From assembly GCF_000002595.2 (NCBI RefSeq), contig NC_057004.1, forward strand, positions 5,998,841 to 6,062,840: DNA of 64,000 nucleotides. The letters run 5' to 3'. A model generated the notes under the pieces. It made no database searches and was not told where the DNA came from. It saw only the letters and a program-made list of their open reading frames with translations. The translations under genes were made by a program, and so were the position numbers. Each line of letters opens with the position of its first letter. Positions within the stretch are counted from its first letter, which is position 1. Positions 22,637-35,700 of this stretch are shown one piece after another. The stretch is from Chlamydomonas reinhardtii (taxonomy: Eukaryota > Chlorophyta > Chlorophyceae > Chlamydomonadales > Chlamydomonadaceae).

Positions 22637-23178
22637 TATAATGCAGCCCAGCTGGGTCTATCTGCCGGGGGCGCGCCACAATTTTGGGCCGAGCCTCCGC
22701 CCGCAGAATAGTCTAAACGCAGCAGTCACATTGCTTATCCATTCCCCCTGCATACCAAGCTTCTGCAGAATCAAAAAACTACTAATACTACACGGCAGCC
22801 GTAAACGTACATGATGCGCAAGTCCTTCCAGCGGTACAACGCATTCACCAGGGGCTCTAGTGCGTGGCTTGTCAGTGGACCCCCGCCCCAACCCCGGGAC
22901 GACACTCTTTGTGGTTAGTGCAAGGTCGTAAAACGAATGAGGCAGCATGAGGCAGCGGCTGAGTCTATCAATAAAAGAATGGATGCAGTATCCTGACAGC
23001 CCAGACCAGCACAGGCACCAGGGCAGGCACGGTCGCCAGAGCACGACCGCTCAGTGAGACACCTTGTGCATGCGGACATGAACATCCACTGCGGTACTAT
23101 GCCAAACATGTTCAATGCAAAGTAAATCAAAATATCGAGACATCACAAAACGTTGTGTTGAAACAGCTAAAGACCCAC

Positions 23179-24999
23179 TTAAGGGCAGCAGAACTCAAAG
23201 GTCTTGGTAGACGAGGCTCTCTTTGCGCACTGCGTGGTGCGCGACACTGTAATGCCGTTGTACCCGCCGAAGTAAACCTCCTCCTGGTTCGCGCCGCCAC
23301 ACGACGTGCCACAATACGTCTTGTCCAGCAAGGCGTTGACCTTATCAGCCGTGTTGGCATTGCAGTTGGCCATTGCCTCGTAGCAGCTAGATACTGAGCC
23401 TGAGCTGCCGGTAGAGCAGTCGGAACCGCCCACCGACTGGTCGCCGCTGGGCGGGGGCGGCGGGGCGGACTGGCCGGGCGTCAGAGGCGTGGTGTAGTCG
23501 GAGTTCACCCACTTGTAGATTTGCTCGTCGGTCGGGCAGTCATCAATGTAGTTGTCCGGGTCAGGGCACTTCATGACAGCGCCGCCCTCCGCCTCAAGGT
23601 CTGTGGTCAAGAATCATGTACGAAATAAAGCGTCACCAAATGTGCGGCTTGTTGATGACAGCATCTGTCCCTCTAGCCTCCAACCAACAACCCATGCGGC
23701 ATGCTATGTGGTACGACCAGCCCCGAGCGCCCGCCACTCACAGTACTTGACACCATCATCCAGCAGGCGCCGGCCCGACGTGCCCGTGGAGAACAGCCCG
23801 TCCAGCATCGCGTTGGTGGCGTTCACCAGCTCCCAGTTGTTGCGCTCCAGAACCAGGATACCCGAGGCGGTCTGAAACCGGACCACGTGGCCGCCAGTGG
23901 TCTTGGGGATACGCGCCACGCCTTGCACGTCCACAGAGTACAGGCCGCCGCCGGGGCTCACAAACTGCGGGGGACGGATGGCAAAGAGGGTTACCCGGGC
24001 GTTTAGGAGTCTGCGTGTGGCACTTTACTTGACGGCGCCAGTAGTTTGTGCTGGGCTCAACACTTCCGCAAGCAATATCCATTGGTGGATCCCGCAATGC
24101 TTTCTTACCACCAGGTTGCGCAGCTTCAGCAGCAGGTCAAAGGAGGTCTCAGAAGAAATGGCGCTGCGAGTGACCGCGGGCGTGGTGGCGATGGTGCTGT
24201 TGGAGGCGCGAGACACCAGCTTGCCGTCCGAAGACACAGTCATGTCCAGGTTCGCCGTCAGCACCGGCGTGGACGCGCCATCATTGGTGGTCATGACGCC
24301 GCTGTTGTCGACCTGCGTGTCCTTCAACGCTGCCACCACCGCCCACGTGAGACCAAACATGGCGCCCAGCAGGATGATGGTGAAGACACCCAGGACAATG
24401 AGACCGATTTTGAAGGCCTTGGACTTGAACTTCTCAGCCACAAGCGTGGACACCACCGCCTGGATCTCGCTGGCGTCGATGCGCCCGTCTGAGGGAAGCA
24501 GAAGGGACGGCACTCTGATGCGATGAGGCTTGCTTGGACACCCGTACGTGGGCACAAGCGTGGGCAGGACCCGCGTGCCCCTGGAGCTCCCCGAGCTGCT
24601 TCGAGCACGCAGCCCCTTCTGCCCCATGCCCCCATCCTGCACGGCTGCTGCGACTCACCCCCGTTGTCATCAAACTTCTTCAACACGTTCCGCGTAGGCG
24701 TGTTGAAGCCTGAAAGTGTGGAACCGAGCACGGGAACCAAGACAGGCAGGAGTTTAGCGGGTGCGCAAATGGTAAGCGGCGAGCTGGACGGCGTAATCCC
24801 AAGGCATTCAGGTGTTGAAGCGCGCAATGGGAACGACGGTGCCGAAGCGGTACCATCCACTAGCATTTGCGAACTTGCGCATGAACCTACGTTCGAGAGT
24901 GATTTGGTTTCCGCCGCTGGGAGAGCTCCGTTCGCCATCTGGAACTTCCACCTTTAGATCCTTAGCAGCCTCCACGTCCCCGCCCTTAGTCGGGGCCAT
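23179..24999 (-). CDS. EF-hand/single-TM/Cys-rich protein, copy 2, five exons, 394 aa
   Basis: Exons: 24999-24891, 24709-24659, 24488-24109, 23964-23742, 23600-23179; phases close exactly. The protein starts MAPTKGGDVEAAKDLKVE. It then has one canonical EF-hand loop DDNGDGRIDASE (about residues 50-61, Ca2+ ligands D, N, D, E present), a Lys-rich stretch and a TM helix (KIGLIVLGVFTIILLGAMFG). The non-cytosolic part of about 290 residues ends in a Cys-rich domain (KCPDPDNYIDDC ... CGTSCGGANQEE ... FEFCCP) with a PPPPP hinge. With no signal peptide ahead of the TM, the EF-hand would face the cytosol and the Cys-rich part the outside or a lumen; this is inference. I do not know the family's role; a Ca2+-responsive surface protein is possible. 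Near-identical to copy 1 at 13326-15240 from exon 2 to the stop codon, including introns. Confidence 0.85.
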
Positions 25000-27930
25000 G
25001 GCGCTGTGTTGCGGAAGGGCGGGCGGGAGCAACAGCGGTCAAACAGCGAGCTAAAGATGTGCATCTATGCTGTCCAAGCCCGAAGTTACTGATAGAGCCG
25101 AGCTAAGCTGCTTTTGCAGCTCTGAGGGCGAGCAGCCGCGGCCTCCGGCAACAAGACCATGGCGACAACAAGGGTCCTCTGCCGATGCCCGCAACGCCTC
25201 CATCCGCTGGCCTGAGCTGGTATGTCGTGAACTGCTAATCTGATCACCGCGGGCCGCGGTGCACTTAGAACGCGCAACGTGGCAGCTTGCTGCGTCGTTT
25301 TGGCCATGGAGGCCCGCTCCGCGCGCACTTCAGCTGAACAATTAATCACGCACCATCTACATTCACAATAGCTCTACGCACCTGTCGTCGCTGGGTGGTG
25401 TGTGACTTCTTCTTGTGTGACCGGCGGAAGACCACTTGAAAGCCTGCCCGTTCGGCTAATTATTCTTAGAAGCACGCAAGATGGTCGCTGTGTGTTTTGT
25501 TGTAAAGTCGTGTTGCTAGAGAAGGCGTTGGGGCTGAAAACTGGCGACGCATGGAGGGCTCTTCAAGTCCGGTGATTGTGAAGGCACGGCGAAGACGAGC
25601 TTTGGCCCCTGCTTCTTGCTACCACCTCAGTAGTGCATCATAAGGTACTTGGACAAGGCGCAACAGAGCCAGGCGTGCACCTCCAGGTGCGCCTCGCTCG
25701 CTTGTCCCACTCTCCATTTTGCTGGGGACCAAGAAACTCTTGATGCAAAAACAAGTTACAGTCACTTATCAGTGGATACAGTATGTTGCAACAATGTTGA
25801 ACAGATAGAGGCCTAGTAGGGTTTTGTTTTGCTTCCATGTTAGCCAAAACTCGTCGCAGCGTGTTGTCAGTAACACAACAGACGATACCTTTAGAGATAG
25901 AAAAACGCGCTGCACTATACGGCGGTCACCGTGCAGGCCGTCATACCCATCCAGCGATGTGGTTGGCGTGTGGTTGGCGTGCGACGGGGCGCAGCCGCAA
26001 TGGGGCGCAGCCCTGCACCGCCTGGACCTGCCGTGGCAGGCCGGGACTCTGCCGCCCAGTGGCCGCCCCCAGAGCCCCCTGGTGTATGCTGTTCAAATAG
26101 TGCTTTGTGCGCAGACACCAGATGTAGGTTGTTACGCCATATGGTGAGTCTGTCTCTTGGCTTGCTTGCTTGTCGTGACCTGGCGTGTGACCGTGCATAT
26201 CGTGTGACTGAGTGATTTGGGTGTGGTTTTGGCGTGTGGGAACAGGGGAACGTGCCCGAGGTTGGTTGGCCCGACACGGTGTATTGCATGGGAGGTCGGA
26301 GTACGGGTGATCCGAGAGAGGATATAGGTCGCGTCTGAGAGCGGCTAGAGCCGTCTCTCATTCCGATCCTAGGCGAGATAGTCTTTGACCGTTCTATATG
26401 AGGGACCCGTCCTAGTGGACGTTAAACTCTTTGGCAACATGTAAGCCGGAACGTGATCGTCTTGCGCCACCCTCTCGCTCACTACGCATGCGCTCCAGGC
26501 CGCCTACACCGTGGCCAACACGGCCAGCCAGTTGCAGAGGCCGACATAACAGACCTGCAAACATCTTGGTCGCCGTCAGGCACACGAAACGTTCATTGTC
26601 CTATCATAGGGCGCGACATGCTGGGCTTCATCACCTGGTTCATTCCTTGCTCAGGACGAATGTAGCTATTGCTGTGTCCAGCAGGCAGGTCCAGGACTGT
26701 ATATGTCAGATCGCATCCAAAGGATTCCTGGGAGGAGCCAACACAGGCCCAAAGCCACTTCTCAGACCGCATATCAGCAGCAGATGGGGAAGAGCTAGCA
26801 TCGTCCGCCCTCAATCAATCTGAATCAATGTGTTGGGATGTAAAGGGCCAGGCCATGCAAGTCAAGGGCTACGCTATGAAGTATGTGGCGCCTCAACAGT
26901 CACCAAACCGCAACAACGCACCACGTTAGCGCAGACACGCAGAGACGGTGGTGCGTTGCTGGTGCCCTGCCTGAGGGGGAGGGGAGGCACCCACCCCCGC
27001 ACCTGCCCAACACAATAGGTCAATCAGGGGGGGGTAGTTTCGACTGGGAAAGGCCCCATGTCCTAAAACGAAAGAGCTTGACGAGAGGACTCCAAATCCA
27101 CTTTCAGAGTTTCAATCAGGGTAGTAATTGCAAAGTTATTGGCCCTCAAAGTTCAGGGTCGGTCGTCGGGGTTGGGGGTCCCCAAGGTTTCGTCACGCGG
27201 ATGTGGGTGGGACTGCCAGATTTCGTCTCTGCGCCCTAAACGCCCCTCTAAACGCTCCGCCCATTAGCACAAGTACTAGCACACATTAGCATGCACATAA
27301 TAAAGCATTTGCAGAACGTCTGGCCTCTGGAAAGCGGCCGCATGTCCATCCACATCGGCATTGTAGTAGCGTAGAGCCCCACTCGAGCGTCTCTCACTGG
27401 TGTCATGGAGACTATGCGATCTGATGCTAACGTGTAACGGCCAAGGCTTCGTGTGGGTCATGGCGACAAGGCTGCTGCCGGCCATCCAGCGTGACATGAA
27501 TCCCGGGATTCTTCACATGATCCCGGGAGAAAGTCGACCAATCTCTTCCGGCACACAATCCCAAACATCATATGCACAGCGCAATTGTAAGCTTAAGCGC
27601 ACGCCCCGGTTGTCTGACAGAAGGGTCGGTGGTCGGCCATGGACACATTGACATGTGTGGCATGGCTGCCAGTCAAGTTGTGCCTCCAGCTGAACCGGAG
27701 GTATACAATTGTAGAGCTCGCCGAGAGCAGTCGATTGACACCGACCTGGCTAAAAACCAAAGGTTTTTGAGGGGGTTTTGAGGGGTTGCACGGTGGTGGG
27801 GGTCGGTCGGTCGGTCCGGAGGGGGGGTCGGGTGGTTTTGGGACATGGGCTCTGGAGGTTTAGTTCGTACCCCCCCCTGGGTCAATGGGGCAGTCGGCGC
27901 TCGTGTGCCGTATGTCAGCAGCCAAACAAT

Positions 27931-28040
27931 GGTAACCATTACTAGTTACCTCCACTTCGATGGTTACCATGCTGGGGGTAACCTCGTGGGGTAACCTTGC
28001 TCGGACCATCCCCTGAACCTGACCACCTGAGGAGGTTACC
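27931..28040. repeat. Cluster of GGTNACC heptamers
   Basis: Palindromic heptamers GGT(A/T)ACC at 27931, 27962, 27977, 27990 and 28034, plus a near copy AGTTACC at 27944. The first is embedded in ATGGTAACCAT and the second in ATGGTTACCAT. I found no terminal repeats around them. Confidence 0.75.
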
Positions 28041-29559
28041 CCCCCACAACTATCTCTGTCACCCCGGTAGCGCTCAACATGCTATGAGCCCTGTCACCAC
28101 GTTCATTGGAGGTGTCTAGAGACACCGGCGTGTTCCTCCCACCTTGTTCCAGATCCCACGCTTCTGCCATGAGCCCCCAGCTCACCTCTGGCGGTGATCA
28201 CCACGCACATGCCATGTTGCCTCGTTCGCGCGTGGGCAGACAGCAGGTCAGCAGCGGCCAGGGTCGAGGGCGGAGTTCCAGTGCTGCCCGCAACCACAGT
28301 GTGTGTTGCACCGCGAGGGATAGGGGGCTAGGGATAGGGGGCTGTCATGTCCCCGCAATGCGCCCCTTAAGGTTAAGGCAACATCCTATTACGATCTGGG
28401 TCTCGGTTTGGGGCAGGGGAGGAACCTTCCCGGGTTGGGGGATACGGTATTGGGTTTGGTTTGAATTTTCCGTACCCCACCCCACCCGTGCACCCCACCC
28501 CACACATCGTATGTACCTGCCCCTGACACGCCTCCAGCCGTTTCTCAGCGCTCCTATGAGTACGTTCTCCGTAGGCCATCTGGCGCAGTGGGGCTCATTA
28601 CAGCAGGCACGGCTATGGACGACCCTGAGGTCTAGAGCAAGGCGTCCGCAATACTAGTGCGTGTTCGCTGGCTCGTAAGCTGCATCAGCAGGTCCCTCGT
28701 GTATCCAACGCATTCTACTGACATTTGATGGGTATCCATTGTGTCTACAGCCGAGCCTCAGTGCCTCATGGAATTTGCACGGCACGGTTTACTTTACAGT
28801 GGCTAGCCCCCTGTCCACACGCCTCAGTCCCCTCCTCCTTAGATGCGTAAACCCCGCCAGCATATGGAGATCTTGTGGCGGCTGACAATGCAGGGGCTGC
28901 TGTTGCCTAGATATTGCAACGTCAGCGGATCCCACATGGAGGCTTGTGAACGTTGCACGTCTGAATGCGGTCACGGCACATCGTGCTCGACTCGTGTGCG
29001 CTGCTCTGGGAGTGCGCGAAAATGGCCGCTGGGGATTGTGGGGGAAGCTGGTGTAGCACGAACCCACGACCCCGATTCTAGCTAGGAGGACCCTTTGGCT
29101 CGACCTACGCCAGGACCGATCAATCCTGCGGTGGCGAGTACGGTGCCATCGCCCGCCAACACCTGGTGGAACTAACGCAGGGAGTGCAGCAGGTGGTGTG
29201 GGATGTGGGAGCGCTAGCGGCGCTGTTGGCCAGTTGGCCACGGCAGGCCACCCCTGGGCCACGGAGCGCGCTTGGATGTCTTGCCTAGAGGTTCCCCTGG
29301 TCTTGCCCTTCGGTCTTTGCTATTCTGTCCCAGGTTCGGGTCTTCTTCGCTTTTCTTGAACCCCTCCGCACGCATTCCTCCCGGGGTACCCCTGACCCCT
29401 GGCTTTCTCCGCTTTCCTTCGACAAGTAAGGCGGTTTTTTTCCTGAGAGGGAGGGCGAAGGCGCAGCACCACACTGGCACGCAACCTGCAACGCGAGCAA
29501 GCAGAACGCCAGGGGCAACCACACTAGCCACCGAAACCCAAGGGCACCCCTCCGGGGCA

Positions 29560-30010
29560 AAGCAGTTATTGGGGCCCCAAAAAAACAGGCGAAGCAACCA
29601 CCAAACTCACAGAACAGAGCAGCAAACAGACGCAGGGGACAGAGCGCGAAAGGAGAGACACCCAGCACCCAAGCCCAAACCACCGCGAGAACGGGAAACC
29701 CCCACAGGCACACACAAAACAGAGCGCCAGCACCCCCGCACCAACACGCTGATCCAAGCGGCCGCGTGTTCTGACCCAGCAACAAAGCAGTCCAGCGACT
29801 ACACGGGAACCACAGCAGGCGCACGACCACGCGCAGTGATACAAGCACCAACCCGCAGCAAGCCAGGGCACGGGCCCCACGCAAACCGGGGCACACAGGC
29901 AGCAGCGAACTGACCGCCACAACAAAGCAGACCAGCTACCGCACGGGAACCACAGCCGGCGCACGACCAAACGCAGGCACACACGAACTAACACGCCAAA
30001 CCGGGTCAGC
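29560..30010. repeat. T-depleted, A/C-rich tract with a ~140-bp repeat pair
   Basis: The plus strand has very few T residues for about 450 bp, unlike its flanks. Within it, ACAAAGCAG(T/A)CCAGC...CACGGGAACCACAGC(A/C)GGCGCACGACC occurs at 29782 and again at 29922. No function is evident. Confidence 0.75.
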
Positions 30011-30013
30011 ACA

Positions 30014-30235
30014 TTAGAAGGGCACCGCCCAGAGCGCCCGCAACAACTCCGCGTCCGCGCGCGCCGCGACCTCCAGCAGCTGCGGCACCAGGCCCCGTGG
30101 GCACACGGGAGGGCCACCGTCCGCCACCCATTTCCGCTCCCAGGCGCAGACGTCCCCACGGAGGGACCTCAGGATCAGAGCGCGCCCAGTGCCACGACAA
30201 CACACCGCGGACTGATCATTGGCATCCCACAGCTC
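30014..30235 (-). other. Possible C-terminal coding fragment of an unrecognised gene
   Basis: An open minus-strand frame of about 70 codons ends at TAA 30014-30016. It reads like real protein: ELWDANDQSAVCCRGTG, then LRGDVCAWERKWV, then LLEVAARADAELLRALWAVPF just before the stop. A TGA closes the frame upstream near 30241, so it would have to be a last exon. I could not find convincing upstream exons and do not recognise the family. Confidence 0.3.
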
Positions 30236-32722
30236 TCCCTCTCAATGGGAAACGTGGGCTGTGCCGCCCCGCAGCGTTGGTGCAATGTCTGCTGAGGCCG
30301 AAGGTTTCGAAACCACCTCACCTCCATCCTGGACATAGCCGGCGTGGTTCGTACAGGCACCGCCCGTCATGTGTCAGCCGCGTCCCGCTGTCCAGCACAA
30401 GCACAGCAGGCAACAAACCAAACAGCGAGCAGGAAATCCTCTAGCCACAACACTCCTCACTGCTGCGGCCTACCACACACCGTGCCACGCGATGCTCGCC
30501 AGCAAAGACTGCAAACCAGACACCGGCAGATCTCAACCTGCGCGCGTTCCCTGATTGCGCAAACGGAAGTTGGGGGCTGCGCTTGGAGGCGTTCGTAGTC
30601 GAACGTACCCGACACGGTAGTTCCCCGCTGTGCAGCCTGAAGGCCTACTAACCGTACATGGCTGCGAGGCAAACACAGCGTCAGCGCGTGCAGCGAATGG
30701 GTTGTCAGGCACGGTTCCACTGCTGCACGTAGCTATTACAGCCCCGTCAGCCTGAGCCAGGGAAGGCTTCCCAGGCCAGAGCTACTGGATGATGCGTAGC
30801 AAGGCGCTTGGCTAGATACGGGATCCTTCTGAACAGCTCAAGGGAGCTAAGGCGGAGTACGGGCTTATGACCATCTTTGGAAGACTGCAGGAATGTGCTG
30901 GGCTAGGTGCAGCCAGGAAGGGATGGCTTGAGATAGGACCACAGCTCCATTCCCGGCATCAAGTTACGACAGGCTGTGGAGCAGTAGCCAGCACGTGATT
31001 GACCTATGAGACGGGGTGAAGAGACTGCCACGTTTCCCCGCTGCAAAACCTTGTTGTCAGCTCGTCGGGGCTGCAAGGGGCGGAATTATGTGTTTGCTTG
31101 CACGGGGTGGTGGGGGGTCACAGGTAGACCCCAGCTGGAACAAATCTGAGCATCACCATAGGCTGGGCGCTAGCCCTGTTGTTTAGACCAGGCAAATACC
31201 AGCCGTCGCTACTAGCCATTATTGGCATCAGTTCCGGGCGGTCACAGCGGGTGGCCCGCGGACGCCCGGGCGGTGTGCGCCGCCGCACCTGACGCCCATC
31301 AGGCGGTGTGACCAATGGCGGCGCCGCGCAAAGCCGGCAGGGCGTGTCGCGTTTGCGGCCTCAGTGTCACGTTCGCGGCGGCAGCGGCGCAGCAGGATCC
31401 ATAGTGCCGCCGTGGCGTCGCTGCTGCTTGTGCCGCCTGCGCCGCCTCTACCCAAGCCGCAGGCATAGATGAAGGTGCTGATAAGCACCGATTTCGTGCG
31501 CACCCCTGGCCGCCCGCAAGGCACAGGAACAAACACTGCGACGGACCGCAACACAGTGTTGCTCTACCAGCGCCACCGGGGCGGAAAATAGACGTCGTGG
31601 TCCAAAGCGACCGCTCAGCGAAAAGAGCGATTGCAGATTGCCGCGATGGATTGCACGCTTCGCGGGCGAGGGGGAAGCTGGCCCGGCTGCAGAGGGGCTT
31701 AGTTGTCGGTACTTCCCAGCAATGCGGGCCTTCAGCCTGGGCGCTCGGTGGACCAAAATGAACGCTGACACCACCAGGTCGGGGGCAGCCGCCGCCACTG
31801 GCGCACGTCAATGTGCCCATGGACGATTGCTTCTGGCTGGGTTTTCAATAGAACCACCGCCCTGGCGCGTTGATGATAAATCACTCAAGCTGAGACACAC
31901 GATTTGCTTAAAACATGCCCTTTCTGCCCCTCCCCAGGCCCCTCCTCCCACGTCCCACGGTCTGGTGGGCAGCTGCAGGTGGGCCCCCAACCCCGTCCCG
32001 CTTGCAGGTCACACAGCACGCGAGGCGCAAAGGCCTTGCCACGCGCCTACCATACCGTTCCTCCGGCAATGTTTGTGCTTGCAAGAGGCGCATATTGCTG
32101 CTACCGCCAGGTCCTGTGGCGGGCAGCTGCTGATGCCAGGTAAACCGCTGCATCCACCATGGCCGCACGGCCTAGTAGGCCCCGAAAAGGCGGGAAGCTG
32201 CTCCTTTTGATCCCTGACGCTGCTCCACTACTGCATCCCTGAGAAGTCCAGCGCTCGTGCCTGCCATATCTAGCTCTTCCTGCTACCTGTGATCACCTGC
32301 TGCCCGGTCACAAAGGGAAGGGCTGACTGGGGCAAACTGCCAGCGGAAGCCCGCGGCCGGGCGCGCAGCTGGGGACGGTGGGCTCCCTTTGGACTGGCAA
32401 ATGCCAACCCTTGGGTCGTTCGTCAATCAATTTCAAGCTTGACCTACAAGGTACGTCAACTAACCAGTGTTGTGTCACATCGTTAAGAGCAAACGTTGCG
32501 CTTAGGCTTCTTTCGCCTCTGGGTCGAGCGACCCTCAAAACTGGACAGTGTGCGCGTCAGGTCATCTTCCCGCATAATTGCTACTGGGGAAACGCAACGC
32601 AGGGTCGCCGGTTGCGTGACGGGGCGCGATTGGGGCGCGGCTCCATGCAGACTGCGCAAACCCTTGTGAACAGCCGGCACACAACCACCTGCAAACACTC
32701 CGTTCGTCGCACCCCAGCCACC

Positions 32723-35700
32723 ATGCAACAACAACCGGTGCTGCTGGCCCGCCTTGGGCCGGTAAGCAGGAAATAGGCCGCCGAGATGGAGTTTCGGGAA
32801 CGTCATCAGGGCTTGCGCCGCAAGGCATGATCGACTGCCAGGGGCTCATGCTGTGATAGGTCTCTGCTTTGCAACAGCTGGGTGAAGCACTCTCAGCTCA
32901 CGCGTCAACCTGACCGTCGCGGACGGTTCCGATTGCTGCTCGCAGGCACGCCTGCTCGCTCGGGAGCGGAATGTGCTCTGTTACTCGTCAATTGCCGGTG
33001 CTGAGAAGGTGGGTCGCAATTGGCTGGGCTGCCAGTGCGCTGGCTGCTCGGGAGCTGTTGCTGACTGAAGCGTGGATGTGGCTGCCCAGGTGCCCATGAG
33101 CCAGTTCGAGCCGCACGAGTACCTGAACGACCGCTACAAGGCCATTGAGGATCGCCTCAAGGTATGCCTGCCGCATGATCCTAGGGAGACACCGGCCTGC
33201 ACGTGGTCGAATGCGAGATGCTGATTGGTTTGCTGGCTCGTGTGAACATTACAGGTCGTGCGCAAGCGGCTGAACAAGCCGATGACGCTGGCTGAGAAGG
33301 TGAATTTGGGGCGTCGGGCATGGGCGTGCACAACGACGCGGGTTTGTGCCGACCGAGCCGGGGTTGTCAGCTGTCGGCCAGGCTTTGTGACACTGCTGCT
33401 GCCCGCGCGCAGGTTGTGTATGGTCACTTGGATGACCCCGAGAACGCAGAGATGAAGCGCGGCGTGTCCTACCTGAGGCTGCGCCCTGGTGAGCGCCTGG
33501 ACATTCCGAGCGGGCGCGGTCACACTACACACCGCTTGACTAACCGAGTGACTGTGGTCGGGGCAGTACACGGTTGGGGCGGCCCCAAGCTCGCACACTC
33601 GCCGTAAATGTCGCGCTCGATGTACATTGTCGTGCAGACCGCGTGGCGATGCAGGACGCGACTGCGCAGATGGCCATGCTTCAGTTCATCTCTTCGGGCC
33701 TGCCGAAGACCATGGTGCCCTCCACCATCCACTGCGACCACCTGATTGAGGGCACCACCTCGCCCCAGCCGGACCGGTGCGTTGACGGTGCGCCGCTAAG
33801 GGGCGAAGAGTCAGGGGGATATCAAGTGTGCGAATGAACATGCTTCGGGCAGACTGAAGGCGGCGGGGTCGACTGCCTTTACTAAAGGACGACCCTTTGC
33901 GTCGACACGGGAGTGTTACGATATCTTTCTCCTTCTGCGGGATTCCTTTACAGCGAGGGCAAGTTCGGCGGCGAGGCGGACCTGTCCTTCGCCGTCAAGT
34001 CCAACAAGGAGGTGTACGACTTCCTGGCTACCGCCGGCTCCAAGTATGGCGTCGGCTTCTGGCGCCCCGGCTCCGGTATCATTCACCAGGTGCGGACATT
34101 GGAATGCTGGCTGCAGTACACGCCTAGTTCAGCCTTGTCCATGCAAGCGCGTATAGTGTATGCAGCGGGGGCTGTCTGCGTATGGCATTAACACGTACAT
34201 AGTGCTAGCGGGTGGTAGGGTGTTGCTGTGCAGGGCACTTGGGACGTGTGCTAGTAGAGGGATGTGTATAAGTAAAGTGGTGGGTTAGAAACAGCACGTT
34301 GAAACAGTGCATGGGAGCATGACTCTCGAGGTTGTAACAGGAGCCTGCTGAATCCAATGCACCCGACTGGAGCCGATAGCTGTGTGTGGCAAGCAGTAAT
34401 GCGCCTCACAACCAAGCGTGCTCACCCAAAGTGTGTCCAATCCTTGAACCTAACAGATTGTGCTGGAGAACTACGCCCTGCCCGGCCTGATGATGATTGG
34501 CACGGACTCGCACACGCCCAACGCCGGTGGCCTGGGTATGTGCGCGGTGGGCGTGGGTGGCGCCGACGCGGTGGACGTGATGGCGGGCCTGCCCTGGGAG
34601 CTGAAGGCGCCCAAGGTGATCGGTGTCAAGCTGACGGGCAAGATGTCCCGGTGGACCTCGCCCAAGGACGTCATCCTCAAGGTGCGAGCCTGGCAGGGCT
34701 GCTGGTTGGGGTAGTCTTGGGGCATGGCAGGGTTGGCGCGGGCGCAGGCTGGTAGGGCCCTAGCCAGGGCGGAACGGGCTGGTTTGGGACGATGGTACCG
34801 CTACGGTTAACGGTGATGAGAGGCAGTGATGCACCTGTGGTGGTACCGTAACCTCCGCGCTCCAGTCGGACCGGCCCCTCTCCTACCTTCTCCGCCATAC
34901 CGCTTTGGCAACCTGCAGGTGGCGGGCATCCTGACGGTGAAGGGCGGCACTGGCGCCATCGTGGAGTACTTCGGCCCGGGCGTGGACCACATGAGCTGCA
35001 CCGGCATGGCAACGGTTTGCAACATGGGCGCTGAGATCGGTGCCACCACCTCCATGTTCCCTTACAACAAGCGCATGCACGACTACCTGGTCGCCACCGG
35101 CCGCGCGCCGGCCGCCTCGCTGGCCGACTCGTTCAAGTGGGTGGCAGCGTGGCAGACGTGTACCTTGGCATTCCCCGAGGAAGTTGCATTAAGCGGCACC
35201 GCCATTGAGGCTTGACTCTGGAATAGGCTGCCGGTGACCGTGGGCTGGGGCGGGGCAGGCGATGGGGTGGCCTGGTGGCACCGCCAAGGTACAGGCCTTC
35301 ACGGCTCCCATTGAATGCGGCCCGCTTTTTATAACGTACCCACCCGTAGGGAGCACCTGAAGGCGGACGAGGGCGCGCAGTACGACCAGCTGATTGAGAT
35401 CAACCTGTCCGAGCTGGAGCCGCACGTCAACGGCCCCTTCACGCCCGACCTGGCGCACCCGCTGTCCAAGTTCGCGGAGGAGATGCGCAAGAACGGCTGG
35501 CCCACGGAGCTCAAGGCTGGCCTGATTGGCTCGTGCACCAACTCGTCCTACGAGGACATGGCGCGTGCCGCCTCGGTGGCCCGCCAGGCGCTGGCTGCGG
35601 GTGAGAAGCGCGGTGGCAGCGGGCGGAGCGGGGCCTGCGGGGTAACGAGGGTGAGAGCATGCAGACAGGAAGGCAGAAGGCAAGGCCCATGAGGGGAATT

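Larger units (their letters stand above)
25000..32722. other. Long gene-poor stretch between EF-hand copy 2 and ACH1
   Basis: 7.7 kb without a gene I can support. It holds a cluster of GGTNACC motifs (27931-28040), a T-poor strand-skewed tract (29560-30010) with a 140-bp repeat pair, and a possible coding fragment on the minus strand (30014-30235). Minus-strand frames at 31228-31820 (one begins MAAAAPDLVVSAFILVHR) overlap each other and show no domain. The last few hundred bases should contain the ACH1 promoter and 5' UTR. Confidence 0.5.

Noticed and set aside
22349-22711. Frame with HVVSECRLLLEQ as a second LINE tail
   Set aside because: The CxxC half of the zinc motif is missing and the rest does not align.
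26427-26929. Overlapping plus-strand frames as a possible retrotransposon or gene fragment
   Set aside because: No catalytic motif, zinc knuckle or terminal repeat seen; composition alone is not enough.
29285-30159. Long minus-strand Cys/Leu-rich frames as a membrane protein gene
   Set aside because: They are a by-product of the T-poor plus strand, which leaves few stop codons and makes Cys, Leu, Val and Gly codons common on the complement.
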